A stretch of DNA of 64,000 bases from Kibdelosporangium persicum (GCF_013280595.1 NZ_JAAATY010000012.1:186001-250000), one strand, 5' to 3'. Positions 36,731-45,707 are shown, numbered from the stretch's first letter. Made by a program: numbers and translations. The notes: generated by a model not told the origin, from the sequence alone.

Positions 36731-37966
36731 TCAGGAGTACCAGCCGGGGGTGGGGACCTCGTCGCGCAACTGGAAGGCGCCGATCTCCTGGCGCTGGTAC
36801 GGCACCGGGTCGTGCACGGTGTGCGTGCGGACGTTGCGCCAGAACCGGTCGTAGCCGTACTTGCTGGCGGTGGACCGGGCGCCGGTCACCTCGAACATCC
36901 GGTTGGTGATCTCGAGGACGACCGAGTCGGCGGCGATCTTCACCGCGGCGGTGCGGATCTTGTACTCGCCACGCATCCGCTCGGTCACGCCGTACGGGTC
37001 GCGGTGCAGCGGAAGGCCTTCCTCGGCGACCTGGTCGACGAGCGCCTCGACGGCCCACAGCTTCGCGGTGAGGTCACCGATGATGTCCAGCACGCGCGGC
37101 TCGTCGACGGTCCGTTCGTAACCGCCCCACGCCGTTCCCTTGGTACGGGTGTACTCGGACGCCTCGTGCAGCGCGCGTTTGGCGATGCCGAGCCAGAAGC
37201 TGGCGAAGATGACCTGACCGGTCGGCACGTTCATGGTGCCGTACGGCCGTGGCTGGAACTTCTTGTCCACGAATCCCAGTGCGTCGCTCCACGGGACGCG
37301 GATGTCGTTGAGGTTCACGCCGCCGCTCTCGGTCAGGCGCTGCCCCATGTTGTCCCAGTTGTCCAGCTTCACCAGGCCGGGCTGGTCGGTCGGCACGATC
37401 GCGACCACGTGCGTGTCGGTGCCTTCGAGCACACCTTCGATCACCGTGCGGTCGGAGACCTTCACCCCGGTGGAGAACGTCTTCTTTCCGTTGAACACAA
37501 GGTGATCGCCCTCGTCACGGACGACGACGTCCTTGTCACGCGCGTTGACCGCACCGGCCATGATCCAGTTGCCACGGGCGGACTCGGCCTCGAGCCGCGC
37601 GGTCTGCTCGGGCGTGCCGATGGCCGCGGGCACCCAGTTCCACATGTAGTGGTAGCCCAGCAGATGCCCGATCGAGCCGTCGCCGAAGGACACTTCCTTG
37701 ATCACCTTGTACGCCGTCGGCCACTCCAGGCCACCGCCGCCGTGCTCGGCGGGCAGCAGCAGACCGGCCAGACCGGATTCCTTGATCAGGGTGATCTCGC
37801 TGTACGGCGTCTTGTTCGCCGCGTCACGCTCGGCGTCGTCGGCGGCCAGGATCTGCCCTACCTGGCGAGCGCGCTCGATCCACCCCTCCGGCGTGGTGGG
37901 CCGCGTCGCCCACTCCGGCCGGGGGCCCGCCTCGGCCCGTGCGGGCGGTTGCTGAGTGGTGGTCAC
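36731..37966 (-). CDS. DszC-type flavin-dependent monooxygenase, paralogue 3
   Basis: A 411-residue group D flavin monooxygenase. FNGKKTFSTGVKVSD, LDNWDNMGQRLTESG, ERTVDEPRVLDIIGDL and TGARSTASKYGYDRFWRN are nearly the same as in paralogue 2. The N-terminal third differs more, which suggests different substrate pockets. The start region faces the membrane acyltransferase across 289 bases that hold two copies of the cluster palindrome. It leads the unit monooxygenase, SnoaL-like, MFS. Three such oxygenases in one cluster imply several hydroxylation or N-oxidation steps, or complexes of homologues. Confidence 0.88.
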   Translation of the reverse strand: MTTTQQPPARAEAGPRPEWATRPTTPEGWIERARQVGQILAADDAERDAANKTPYSEITLIKESGLAGLLLPAEHGGGGLEWPTAYKVIKEVSFGDGSIGHLLGYHYMWNWVPAAIGTPEQTARLEAESARGNWIMAGAVNARDKDVVVRDEGDHLVFNGKKTFSTGVKVSDRTVIEGVLEGTDTHVVAIVPTDQPGLVKLDNWDNMGQRLTESGGVNLNDIRVPWSDALGFVDKKFQPRPYGTMNVPTGQVIFASFWLGIAKRALHEASEYTRTKGTAWGGYERTVDEPRVLDIIGDLTAKLWAVEALVDQVAEEGLPLHRDPYGVTERMRGEYKIRTAAVKIAADSVVLEITNRMFEVTGARSTASKYGYDRFWRNVRTHTVHDPVPYQRQEIGAFQLRDEVPTPGWYS

Positions 37967-38063
37967 AAGCCCCTCCTAGTCAAAACTGACGAGTCGCGGA
38001 AATCTGTCCCGACGGTATCGCCGGGCAGGCGGGCGAAACCGTTTCGCGTCAAGCGGGCCACCT

Positions 38064-38097
38064 ACTTCCGCAAGTCGGCCGGGTTACTTGTCCAAGT
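38064..38097. promoter_or_regulatory. Two copies of the cluster palindrome ACTT-N4-AAGT
   Basis: ACTTCCGCAAGT (38064-38075) and ACTTGTCCAAGT (38086-38097), 22 bases apart start to start, which places them on one face of the helix. Both are followed by CGGC. They sit between the divergent starts of monooxygenase 3 and the acyltransferase and could control both. Confidence 0.65.
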
Positions 38098-38255
38098 CGG
38101 CGCGCGGGCGCGGAGAGTGCGGTGAGACCGGCCGTCCATAGCGTGGCGATCAACTCGATACCGCCGCACTTCCAGGAGCGATCCATGCCCGTGCACCAGG
38201 AGTTATGTCCGCGATTCCGTTCGTCGTCCGCGTTCGCGCACTGAGGGGGAAGACC

Positions 38256-39377
38256 GTGCAGACCATCGACCCGCGCGTCCATTCACGGCTGCCATCGCTG
38301 ACCGGCATGCGTTTCGCCGCAGCCCTGATGGTGTTTCTGTGCCATGTGGCCGACTCCCGGATATTCAGCGCGCAGGGGATCAGCGACGCGCTGCCGAAGT
38401 TCGTCTCCCAGCTTGGTTTTGTCGGTGTCTCGTTCTTCTTCATCCTCAGTGGTTTCGTGCTCACGTGGACCGCGCGTGCCAACGACACCAGGCGCGCGTT
38501 CTGGCGGCGCCGCCTGGTGAAGATCTACCCGAACCACTTCGTCACCATGGTCATCGCGCTGGGCTTCATGGCCGCGGCGGGCACAGTGACCCTTGTGGAC
38601 ACTTTCCCGTCGGTCCTGCTCGTGCAGGCGTTCATCCCGCAGGAGAGCGCCGCGTTCTACGCCAACGGCGTGAGCTGGTCGCTGTGCGCCGAGCTGGTGT
38701 TCTACCTGTCGTTCCCGGTGCTCCTGCCGCTGGTGAACCGGATCCGGCCGGAGCGGCTGTGGCTCTGGGCCGGGATCCTGGTCGCGTCGATCGGGCTCAT
38801 CGCGGTGATCGCGCAGGTGTTCCCCGACCAGCCGAACATCTCGTACTACCCGATCCCGTGGTACAAGTACTGGTTCGTCTACACGCTGCCGATCACCCGT
38901 ATCCCGGAGTTCCTGCTCGGCATCGTGATGGCCAGGATCGTGCTCACCGGCCGGTGGATTCCGCTCAGCCTCGGCAAGGCACTGCTCCTGCTCATCCCGG
39001 GTTATGCCCTCACCATCACGCTGCCTGACGTCTACGGCATGGTGCTGCCGTGTGCGCTCCCGCTCGCGCTCATCGTCGCCGCCGGCGCGGTGGCCGACGT
39101 GCAGGGCCACCGGTCCCCGTTCCGCAACCGCGTCGCCGTGTGGCTCGGGGAGATCTCGTTCGCGTTCTACATGGTGCATCTGTTGGTGCTGATGCACGGA
39201 CCGATGTCCGCGGGCACGTTCCAGACCTGGGACGTCCCGGCCGCTCTGGGGATCATCGCGGTATCACTGGGGATGTGCGTGTTCGCGGCCTGGTTGCTGT
39301 ACGCGCTGGTCGAACGACCGATCATGCGCCGGTTCAGCAAGCCGCGGCCCCGCGTCAAGCAAGTCGCGACTGTCTAA
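38256..39377 (+). CDS. Membrane acyltransferase, OafA/acyltransferase-3 family
   Basis: A 373-residue protein with about ten membrane helices. The family signature at the N-terminus is LPSLTGMRFAAALMVFLCHV (Arg and His of the acyltransferase-3 motif), followed by SFFFILSGFVLTW. Such proteins transfer acetyl or other acyl groups to sugars, antibiotics or cell-surface polymers, using acyl-CoA from the cytoplasm. I chose the GTG at 38256, which has GGGGGAAG 5 bases upstream; the ATG at 38205 is in frame but its AGGAG is only 2 bases away. O- or N-acylation of the cluster product is plausible. Confidence 0.85.
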   Translation: MQTIDPRVHSRLPSLTGMRFAAALMVFLCHVADSRIFSAQGISDALPKFVSQLGFVGVSFFFILSGFVLTWTARANDTRRAFWRRRLVKIYPNHFVTMVIALGFMAAAGTVTLVDTFPSVLLVQAFIPQESAAFYANGVSWSLCAELVFYLSFPVLLPLVNRIRPERLWLWAGILVASIGLIAVIAQVFPDQPNISYYPIPWYKYWFVYTLPITRIPEFLLGIVMARIVLTGRWIPLSLGKALLLLIPGYALTITLPDVYGMVLPCALPLALIVAAGAVADVQGHRSPFRNRVAVWLGEISFAFYMVHLLVLMHGPMSAGTFQTWDVPAALGIIAVSLGMCVFAAWLLYALVERPIMRRFSKPRPRVKQVATV

Positions 39378-39383
39378 GACCAG

Positions 39384-39433
39384 GACACCTGTGAGTGCGC
39401 GGCCGGTTCCCCGGCCGCGCACTCACAGGTGTC
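39384..39433. terminator. Perfect 23-bp hairpin between convergent genes
   Basis: Arms 39384-39406 and 39411-39433 are exact complements (GACACCTGTGAGTGCGCGG and on to CCGG) with a TTCC loop. It fills the gap between the acyltransferase and WrbA stops and should stop transcription in both directions. The GTGAGTG core recalls the palindromes at 50398 and 62125. Confidence 0.85.
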
Positions 39434-39440
39434 AGGGGTT

Positions 39441-40052
39441 TCAGGCCGCGCGCAGCGCGGTCAGCAGCTCGGTGATCCTGGCCAGCCTGCCGCCCTGGAA
39501 CTTGGCGGCGACGATCGTCTCCTTGCCCGGCAGCCCGTGCTCGGCGATGTGGCTGACACCGTAAGGGTTTCCGCCCGCGGCGTGGATGATGTCGTAGTCG
39601 ACGTAACCGGTCGGGACGATGATGGAACCCCAGTGGTACATCACGTTGTACAGCGAGAGCAGCGTCGATTCCTGGCCGCCGTGCCGCTCACCGGTGCTGG
39701 TGAACCCGGTGACCGGCTTGTTGGCCAGGTGGCCGCCTTCCCAGACGCCACCGGTGGTGTCGATGAACGCCTTGAGCTGCGCGGCGATGTTGCCGTACCG
39801 GGTCGGCGTGCCGAACGCGTAGCCGTCGGCCCACGTCAGGTCGTCCAACGTGGCCTCCGGGATGGAGGCGGTGGCGTTGAGGTGCGCCCGCCAGTCCGGG
39901 TTCTTGTCGACGGCCTTGTCGGGGGCCGTCTCGGCGACCCGCCGGAGGCGCACGTCCGCCCCGGCGTCCGCCGCGCCTTCCGCGATGGCCTCCGCCGTCG
40001 CGTGCACGTTGCCGGTCGCCGAGTAGTACACGACCGCGATCCGAGGACTCAT
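39441..40052 (-). CDS. wrbA: NAD(P)H:quinone oxidoreductase, WrbA type
   Basis: A 203-residue flavodoxin-fold quinone reductase. The FMN phosphate loop is VVYYSATGNVHATAEAI, the isoalloxazine loop is GTPTRYGNIAAQLKAFID, and TSTGERHGGQE with the later AAGGNPYGVS is characteristic of WrbA. It reduces quinones by two electrons and avoids semiquinones. The ATG at 40052 is preceded by AGGGG. It diverges from the methyltransferase gene. Together with the Xi-class GST it supports a quinone-type intermediate or product in this cluster. Confidence 0.93.
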   Translation of the reverse strand: MSPRIAVVYYSATGNVHATAEAIAEGAADAGADVRLRRVAETAPDKAVDKNPDWRAHLNATASIPEATLDDLTWADGYAFGTPTRYGNIAAQLKAFIDTTGGVWEGGHLANKPVTGFTSTGERHGGQESTLLSLYNVMYHWGSIIVPTGYVDYDIIHAAGGNPYGVSHIAEHGLPGKETIVAAKFQGGRLARITELLTALRAA

Positions 40053-40249
40053 GACCACAACCCCTACCGAAGTTGGAAAGAAGATACTCCGGCAACCGTA
40101 TCGATCGGTTCGCCACACGGCCGGTGTTCAGCGCGCAACACGGCCGGATCTCGTTAAGTGCGGGAACAACGTCAACTACGTCTACCACACGCGGTGGCCG
40201 CTCGACACGATCGGGAGCGAAGCCTCACCCGGAAGGATGGAGATCTCCA

Positions 40250-41290
40250 GTGGTCAACGACAACCGGCTCACCAGGAACGACTTTGTCGGCACCCTGTTC
40301 GGGGCCGCGGCCTTCCAGGTGCTCAACGCCGGGAACGAACTGGGCCTGTTCAGGCTGCTGAACGAGCGGCCGGGCCTGACCGGCGACGAGATCAGCGAGG
40401 CGCTCGGCCTCGCCCGGCGGCCGGTGGACGTGCTGCTGCTGGGCGCGACCGCCCTGAAGCTGACGACGATGCGGGACGGCCGGTACCGCAACGCGGAACT
40501 GATCGACACCATGTTCACCACCAACGAGTGGGAGATCATGACCGACCTGATCACCTTCGAGGCGAAGTTCGTCTACGCGCCGCAAGGTGATCTGGTGGAG
40601 TCGTTGCGGCAGAACACGAACGTCGGCCTGCGCCACTTCGAAGGCGAGGGAACCGACCTGTACCACCGGCTGCCCGCGACGCCGCACCTCGAGCAACTGT
40701 TCTACCAGTGCATGCGGTCCTGGTCGCGCCTGTCGAACCCGATCCTGGTCGCCAAGGCCGATCTGGACGGTGTCCGCCGCGTGCTCGACGTCGGCGGCGG
40801 CGACGGCGTCAACGCGATCCAGCTGGCCCAGGCCAACGAGGGCGTGGAGTTCACGGTGCTGGACCTGCCCGGTGCGGTGGCGATCGCGAAGAAGAAGATC
40901 GCGGACAACGGCCTGACCGACCGGATCGACGTGGCCGAGGCCGACATCTTCGCGGACACGTACCCGAAGGGCTACGACGCGGTCCTGTTCGCCAACCAGC
41001 TGGTGATCTGGTCGCCGGAGGAGAACCTTTCGTTGCTGCGCAAGGCCTACGACGCCCTGGACGAGGGCGGCCGGGTGCTGATCTTCAACGTGATGTCGGA
41101 CGACACGGGTGACGGCCCGCTCTACGCGGCACTGGACAACCTGTACTTCACGACCATCACCGCCAGCGGCAGCACGATCTACCCGTGGGGCCAGTACGAG
41201 AAGTGGCTGACCGAGGTCGGCTTCGGCAACGTGGAGCGCCTGCCCGGCGACACGTGGACCCCGCACGGCGTGATCAGCGGCGTCAAGTAA
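40250..41290 (+). CDS. SAM-dependent methyltransferase of the COMT-like family, catalytic His not conserved
   Basis: A 346-residue class I methyltransferase with an N-terminal winged-helix dimerisation domain (about 10-100) and a Rossmann domain. SAM motif I is VLDVGGGDGVNAIQLAQ, and the acidic VLDLPGAV and ADIFADTYPKGYDAV follow. Plant-type O-methyltransferases have a catalytic His-Asp-Trp; the aligned stretch here is NQLVIWSPEEN, with no His. It may therefore methylate carbon or nitrogen, or an already acidic hydroxyl. The GTG at 40250 has GGAG 8 bases upstream; the longer open frame upstream lies in the divergent promoter region. Confidence 0.85.
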   Translation: MVNDNRLTRNDFVGTLFGAAAFQVLNAGNELGLFRLLNERPGLTGDEISEALGLARRPVDVLLLGATALKLTTMRDGRYRNAELIDTMFTTNEWEIMTDLITFEAKFVYAPQGDLVESLRQNTNVGLRHFEGEGTDLYHRLPATPHLEQLFYQCMRSWSRLSNPILVAKADLDGVRRVLDVGGGDGVNAIQLAQANEGVEFTVLDLPGAVAIAKKKIADNGLTDRIDVAEADIFADTYPKGYDAVLFANQLVIWSPEENLSLLRKAYDALDEGGRVLIFNVMSDDTGDGPLYAALDNLYFTTITASGSTIYPWGQYEKWLTEVGFGNVERLPGDTWTPHGVISGVK

Positions 41291-41298
41291 CACCGCGG

Positions 41299-41472
41299 CA
41301 CCGCGTGTCCACCGTTCCGGCACCGCGTGTCCACCGTTCCGGCACCGCGTGTTCGCCGTTCCGGCACCGCGTGTTCGCCGTTCCGGCACGGTGAAATCCC
41401 CGCGCGAACCAGCCGGCGGGGATTTCACGGTGCTGGAATGTGTATTTCGGGGTGCCGGAACGGTGGACACGG
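41299..41472. repeat. Mosaic 22-bp repeat array with inverted right arm, copy 2
   Basis: Four tandem 22-bp units (41299-41386), each starting CACCGCGTGT and ending CCGG; units 3 and 4 have TTCGCC in place of TCCACC. A core hairpin follows (GTGAAATCCCCGC at 41391-41403 and its complement at 41416-41428). Two inverted units are at 41429-41450 and 41451-41472, the second with GTGGACACG. The plan, unit length and core (GAAAT-CCCC) match copy 1 at 8541-8756, again between convergent genes. Confidence 0.9.
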
Positions 41473-41473
41473 C

Positions 41474-41983
41474 CTACTGGGGGGCGCTGAACGTCCCGTA
41501 CTTGCTGCCGAAGAACACCATCGGCCGGACACCCGCACCGAACTCGGCGTGGTGCACCCGAGCCACCACGATCACGTGGTCCCCGGCCAGGTGCTCGGCG
41601 AACAGCGAACACTCCAGCCAGGCCAGCGACCCTGGCAGCACCGGCATCCCGCCCGGCGACGAGAACCAGTCCACCCCCCGGAACTTGTCGCCTCCCTTGG
41701 CGGCGATCTGCGCCGTGACCTGGCGCTGGTCGTCGCCAAGGATGTTCAGGCAGTACCGGTCCGAGGTCCGCACGGCCGGCCAGCTGGTACTGGTGTGCGC
41801 CACGCAGAATGCCACCAGCGGCGGATCCAGGGACACCGACGTGAACGAGTTGACCGCGAGCCCGACGGGCCGGTCGGTCCGCGGGTCGATACCGGTGACG
41901 GCCACGACACCGGTGGCGAACCGGCCGAGGACGTCACGGAACCGCCTGGTGTCCAGCAGTTGCTCTGTGGCCTGGTCACGCAT
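41474..41983 (-). CDS. Flavin reductase (HpaC/DszD-like)
   Basis: A 169-residue flavin reductase of the two-component monooxygenase type. It has RFATGVVAVTG, GLAVNSFTSVSLDPPLVAFCVA for flavin binding, ILGDDQRQVTAQIA and the C-terminal VFFGSKYGTF. It uses NAD(P)H to make free FMNH2. The three DszC-type monooxygenases in this cluster need such a partner and none carries its own reductase, so the assignment to them is strong by context. Its stop is 1 base from the repeat array. Confidence 0.92.
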   Translation of the reverse strand: MRDQATEQLLDTRRFRDVLGRFATGVVAVTGIDPRTDRPVGLAVNSFTSVSLDPPLVAFCVAHTSTSWPAVRTSDRYCLNILGDDQRQVTAQIAAKGGDKFRGVDWFSSPGGMPVLPGSLAWLECSLFAEHLAGDHVIVVARVHHAEFGAGVRPMVFFGSKYGTFSAPQ

Positions 41984-42013
41984 GACTGATCACCTTTCTC
42001 CAGGTAGGGGTGT

Positions 42014-43825
42014 TCACGCGGCGCGGCTTTCCGGAGCCGGCTGGGACAGTTCGGTCGCGTACAGCGCGATCACTTCGTGCATGCGGTAGCGGACGTTGCC
42101 GCGGTCGTCGACGCCGACGATGTCGACGAGCCTGCGGTCGACGAGAAGGTCGAGCAGCCGTTCGGCGGCCTGCACGGAACCGCCGGTGTCCACGGCGGCC
42201 ATCCACGCGTCGAAGCTGTCCACCGGCAGCTTGCTCAGCGCGCGCCACAGGCGCTTCGCCTCGGCGGGCAGTCCGTTCACTGTGGCCGCCAGGCTTTCCC
42301 GCACGTCGAGGGCGCCGTGCGAGAACTCGTCCAGCCGTCGGCGAGGGTCCCGCAGCCGGGTCGCCAGGTGGCCGAGCCGCAGGTGCGGCCGGGCCGCGAG
42401 CCGCGCTCCGGCGGCACGCACCAACAGGGGCAGGTTGCCGGCCAGCCGCAGGATCTCGCGCATCGCGTCCGGCTCGGCGTCGACCCGGACGGGTCCGACG
42501 ATCGACGTGAACAACTCGATCGCCTCCGCGTCGCTGAACGCGTCGACCTCGACGGGATTGACGCCTGCCAGGTCGGTCACGGTGGTACGGCTGGTCATCA
42601 GCACCGCCGACCCCGGCCCGCCCGGCAGCAACGGACGGACCTGACGGGCGTCCACCACGTCGTCGAGAACCACCAGGACCTTGCGCGTGGCCAGCAGGCT
42701 GCGGTACATCGCCGCCCGCTCGTCCGGGTCGGCCGGGATACGAGCGTCCGAAACACCCAGTGCGCGAAGGAAACCGCACGCGATTTCGCCGATACCCGCA
42801 GGCGTGCAGCGGGACGCGCCGAGTTCGGCGTAGAGCTGGCCGTCCGGGAACCGGTCACGCATCTGGTGGGCGACGTGCAGTGCCAACGCCGACTTGCCGA
42901 CACCGCACCGGCCGAGCAGTGCGGCGATTCGCACGCCGGTCGCGTCGGGCGCGGTGAGCACCCGCCGGATTTCCTTGGTGTACTCCCGGCGTTCGACGAA
43001 GTCCGGTGCGTCGGCGAGCAGTTGCGCGGGAACACGAACCGCCGCCGCGGCCACCGGAGCGGCCTGCGCGGGCAGTTCACCGTTGAGGATCTTGTGGTGC
43101 AGCTCCTGCAGTTTGCGGCCAGGCTCGACACCGAGCTCGTCGACCAGCACGCTGCGGCCTTCCCGGTAGACCGCCAGCGCGTCGGCCCGGCGGTCGCTGC
43201 GGTGCAGTGCGAGCATCAGCTGCCAGCGCAGCCGCTCCCGCAACGGGTTCTGCTCGACCAGCACGGTCAGCTCGGGCACCAGTTGGGAGTCCAGTCCGGA
43301 CTTCAGCTCCAGCTCCACGCAGTCCTCCAGGACTGACAGCATCCGCTCCTCCCACTTCGCCGCCGCCGTGCGCACCATCGGGCTGTCCACCTCGGCCAGC
43401 ACCGGGCCGCGGAACAGCCGTAATGCCTTGCGGTACACCGCGATGGCCTCGGTGTGGTCCCCGGCGCCGGCGATCGCCCGCGCCTGGCTCACCCAGGTCT
43501 CGAAGACCCCGGTGTCGATCTTGTCGGCGGCCAGCCTGAGCGAGTAGCCGGACGCGGTCGTCTCGATCAGGCCGCTGCCCGCGCCCGCGTTGACGAACGC
43601 GCGGCGCAGCCGCCAGATGCATGTCTGGATCTGCTCCGCGGCGGTTTTCGGCGCGCAGCCGCTCCACACGGCCTCGATCAGCCGGCCGACCGAAACGGTC
43701 TTGTTGACCTCCATCAGCAGAACGGCGAGCACCGTCAGCTGACGGTTCTTGCCCACCTGGACCGGCTCCCAGTCGACCGACACGTCGAGCGGCCCGAGCA
43801 CACGAAACCACATGGTTTCCCCCAT
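42014..43825 (-). CDS. SARP/AfsR-family transcriptional activator with NB-ARC domain
   Basis: A 603-residue regulator. Residues about 1-95 are an OmpR-type winged helix, about 96-245 a bacterial transcriptional activator domain (BTAD), and about 280-550 an NB-ARC ATPase with Walker A LLGRCGVGKSALALH and Walker B KVLVVLDDVVD. It ends soon after the helical part, without the TPR repeats of full AfsR proteins. Such proteins switch on antibiotic clusters by binding direct repeats upstream of target promoters. The ATG at 43825 is one option; the ATG at 43813 has a GGGGGAA nearer and is equally possible. It diverges from the MocR-like gene. Confidence 0.9.
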   Translation of the reverse strand: MGETMWFRVLGPLDVSVDWEPVQVGKNRQLTVLAVLLMEVNKTVSVGRLIEAVWSGCAPKTAAEQIQTCIWRLRRAFVNAGAGSGLIETTASGYSLRLAADKIDTGVFETWVSQARAIAGAGDHTEAIAVYRKALRLFRGPVLAEVDSPMVRTAAAKWEERMLSVLEDCVELELKSGLDSQLVPELTVLVEQNPLRERLRWQLMLALHRSDRRADALAVYREGRSVLVDELGVEPGRKLQELHHKILNGELPAQAAPVAAAAVRVPAQLLADAPDFVERREYTKEIRRVLTAPDATGVRIAALLGRCGVGKSALALHVAHQMRDRFPDGQLYAELGASRCTPAGIGEIACGFLRALGVSDARIPADPDERAAMYRSLLATRKVLVVLDDVVDARQVRPLLPGGPGSAVLMTSRTTVTDLAGVNPVEVDAFSDAEAIELFTSIVGPVRVDAEPDAMREILRLAGNLPLLVRAAGARLAARPHLRLGHLATRLRDPRRRLDEFSHGALDVRESLAATVNGLPAEAKRLWRALSKLPVDSFDAWMAAVDTGGSVQAAERLLDLLVDRRLVDIVGVDDRGNVRYRMHEVIALYATELSQPAPESRAA

Positions 43826-43995
43826 CTTGTTCCGGCCTTCTTTCGGTATTGAAAGCCTATCCGGCAATTCAGGGCCGGCCACTCTTTCGCTTTTTTGAAA
43901 CAGCGTTCACCAGCGGTTTCTCACGCCATGTCCGGTGTGCGATAAGTGCCTGTCCAGCGGTGTGTCACAAGTCTTCGCACGTATTGCCCGCACCG

Positions 43996-44007
43996 ACTTG
44001 ACCAAGT
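43996..44007. promoter_or_regulatory. Cluster palindrome ACTT-N4-AAGT between the two regulator genes
   Basis: ACTTGACCAAGT, a near-perfect 12-base palindrome 58 bases before the MocR-like start and 170 bases before the SARP start. It could be an autoregulatory operator. Confidence 0.6.
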
Positions 44008-44065
44008 ACCGCCCGCGGCGCCGGGTCCGGGCATGCTCGCAGCTCAGCGGTGGTTCGCTCGACGT

Positions 44066-45568
44066 ATGACAGTGGAGACGGCCGTGGGCCCCGACGAACT
44101 GGCGACGTGGGACGACGTGTTGACGGGCCCGGCGAGCACGCCCGGCTGGGGTCTCCTGCTCGACCGCGACAGCCATGAGCCGATGTATCAGCAGCTGTAC
44201 ACGCAACTGCGCGACCTCATCGTGGTACGCCGCCAATTCGCACCGGGAACACGACTGCCCGCGTCACGGACATTGGCCGACGAATTGGGAATATCCCGGA
44301 ATACCGTGTTGTTGGCATACCAGCGGTTACGTGAGGACAATTGTATTGACGGCGCGCCGGGCGCCGGAACAATTGTGCTCGCACCACCGAGGGGACAGGC
44401 CGCTCCGCCGAGCCCGGCGCGGTGTGACGCATTGTCGGACCGGGCACGGGCGGCGATCGCGAACGGCCCGGGTCACCTGATCGACCGCAGTGCCTGCAAC
44501 CGGCCGTTCGCGGTGGGGATGCCGCCGCTGGACGTGTTCCCGTCCGCGCTATGGGGCCGGTTGACGGCCAACCGCCTGCGTAAGCCGCCGGTCCGGTTGC
44601 TCAGCGACTGCGAAACGCTTGGCTTCGCACCACTTCGCGAGGCGATCGCGGCGTACCTGGGCCTCATGCGTGGCGTACGGTGCCGTGCCGAACAGATCGT
44701 CGTCACGCGTGGCGCGGAGAACGCGCTGGACCTGGTGGTGCGTTCGCTGCTGGAGCCGGGTGATCCGGTGTGGCTGGAGGAACCGGGCACCATCGAGGCG
44801 CGTGCCGTGGCGACGTGGCACGGCCAGCGAATCCACCCGGTGCCGATCGACGAGGAAGGGCTTGTGGTCAGCGCCGGTCCGGACGCGCGGATGGCGATCG
44901 TGTCGCCGACGCGGCAACTCCCGCTCGGCACTGCCATGTCCGCGCGGCGCCGCAGGGAACTGCTGGAGTGGGCGAACCGCAACAACTCGTGGATCGTGGA
45001 ACTGGACACCGAGGCGCCGTTCCTCTCCCCCGACGCCCCGCCGCCCCTGCAGACGCAGGACACCAACGGCCAGGTGATCTACGCGGGCACGTTCCGCAAC
45101 CTGTTGTTCCCCGAGGTCCGCGCCGGCTACTGCGTGCTGCCCGAGTCGCTGGTCGACCCGATCAGCGCGGTGCTCTGGCAGTCGGGCAGCGGCGTGTCCG
45201 CGCTGATCCAGCACGTGCTGGCGGATTTCATCAACTACCAGTACTTCCCGCGCTACCTGCGCCGCGTGCGTGATGTGTCCGCGAGCCGCCGTGAGACGCT
45301 GCTCACCGCACTGCGCGGGGAAAGCGCGGACTGGCTGACCCTTCGCGAGGACAAGAGCGGCGGCAGTTTCCTGGCGTGCCTGACCGACCATCCCGTCGAC
45401 GAGAACACGCTCGCGGACCGCGCCGGGCCTGCTTCCCTTTCGCTGCACAGCATCGACCGCTACTACGCCGGGCAACGCGACCTCAGCGGCGTCGTACTCG
45501 GTTACGCGGCCGTCGGTGAGCCCGCCATCGCACCCGCGGTGCGGCGACTGATGAAGGTCCTCGGGTAG
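44066..45568 (+). CDS. MocR-like regulator (GntR HTH plus aminotransferase-fold domain) lacking the PLP lysine
   Basis: A 500-residue GntR/MocR-type protein. Residues about 38-105 are the winged helix (PMYQQLYTQLRDLI, LGISRNTVLLAYQRL), and about 125-500 an aminotransferase class I/II-like effector domain. In MocR proteins PLP is bound by Lys in GTFSK; the aligned stretch here is YAGTFRNLLFPEVRAGY with Asn345. The usual acidic PLP motif (DDYDxEF) reads LDTEAPF. The domain has therefore probably lost PLP binding and may sense another ligand, perhaps the cluster product or a precursor amine. The ATG at 44066 was chosen because the family's N-terminus starts there; there is no strong ribosome site. 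Candidate owner of the ACTT-N4-AAGT operators. Confidence 0.85.
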   Translation: MTVETAVGPDELATWDDVLTGPASTPGWGLLLDRDSHEPMYQQLYTQLRDLIVVRRQFAPGTRLPASRTLADELGISRNTVLLAYQRLREDNCIDGAPGAGTIVLAPPRGQAAPPSPARCDALSDRARAAIANGPGHLIDRSACNRPFAVGMPPLDVFPSALWGRLTANRLRKPPVRLLSDCETLGFAPLREAIAAYLGLMRGVRCRAEQIVVTRGAENALDLVVRSLLEPGDPVWLEEPGTIEARAVATWHGQRIHPVPIDEEGLVVSAGPDARMAIVSPTRQLPLGTAMSARRRRELLEWANRNNSWIVELDTEAPFLSPDAPPPLQTQDTNGQVIYAGTFRNLLFPEVRAGYCVLPESLVDPISAVLWQSGSGVSALIQHVLADFINYQYFPRYLRRVRDVSASRRETLLTALRGESADWLTLREDKSGGSFLACLTDHPVDENTLADRAGPASLSLHSIDRYYAGQRDLSGVVLGYAAVGEPAIAPAVRRLMKVLG

Positions 45569-45707
45569 CACGACTTCAGGGTGGCACCTGCCCGTGCGGC
45601 GGGACAGGTCCATCGGAGAGGGTCGTGTGGTACCAATCCCGGTTGGCACCGTCCGGAGGCGACCGTTGGCACTATGGCCGCCCGGGCGCCAGTCCTACGT
45701 TGATGTC

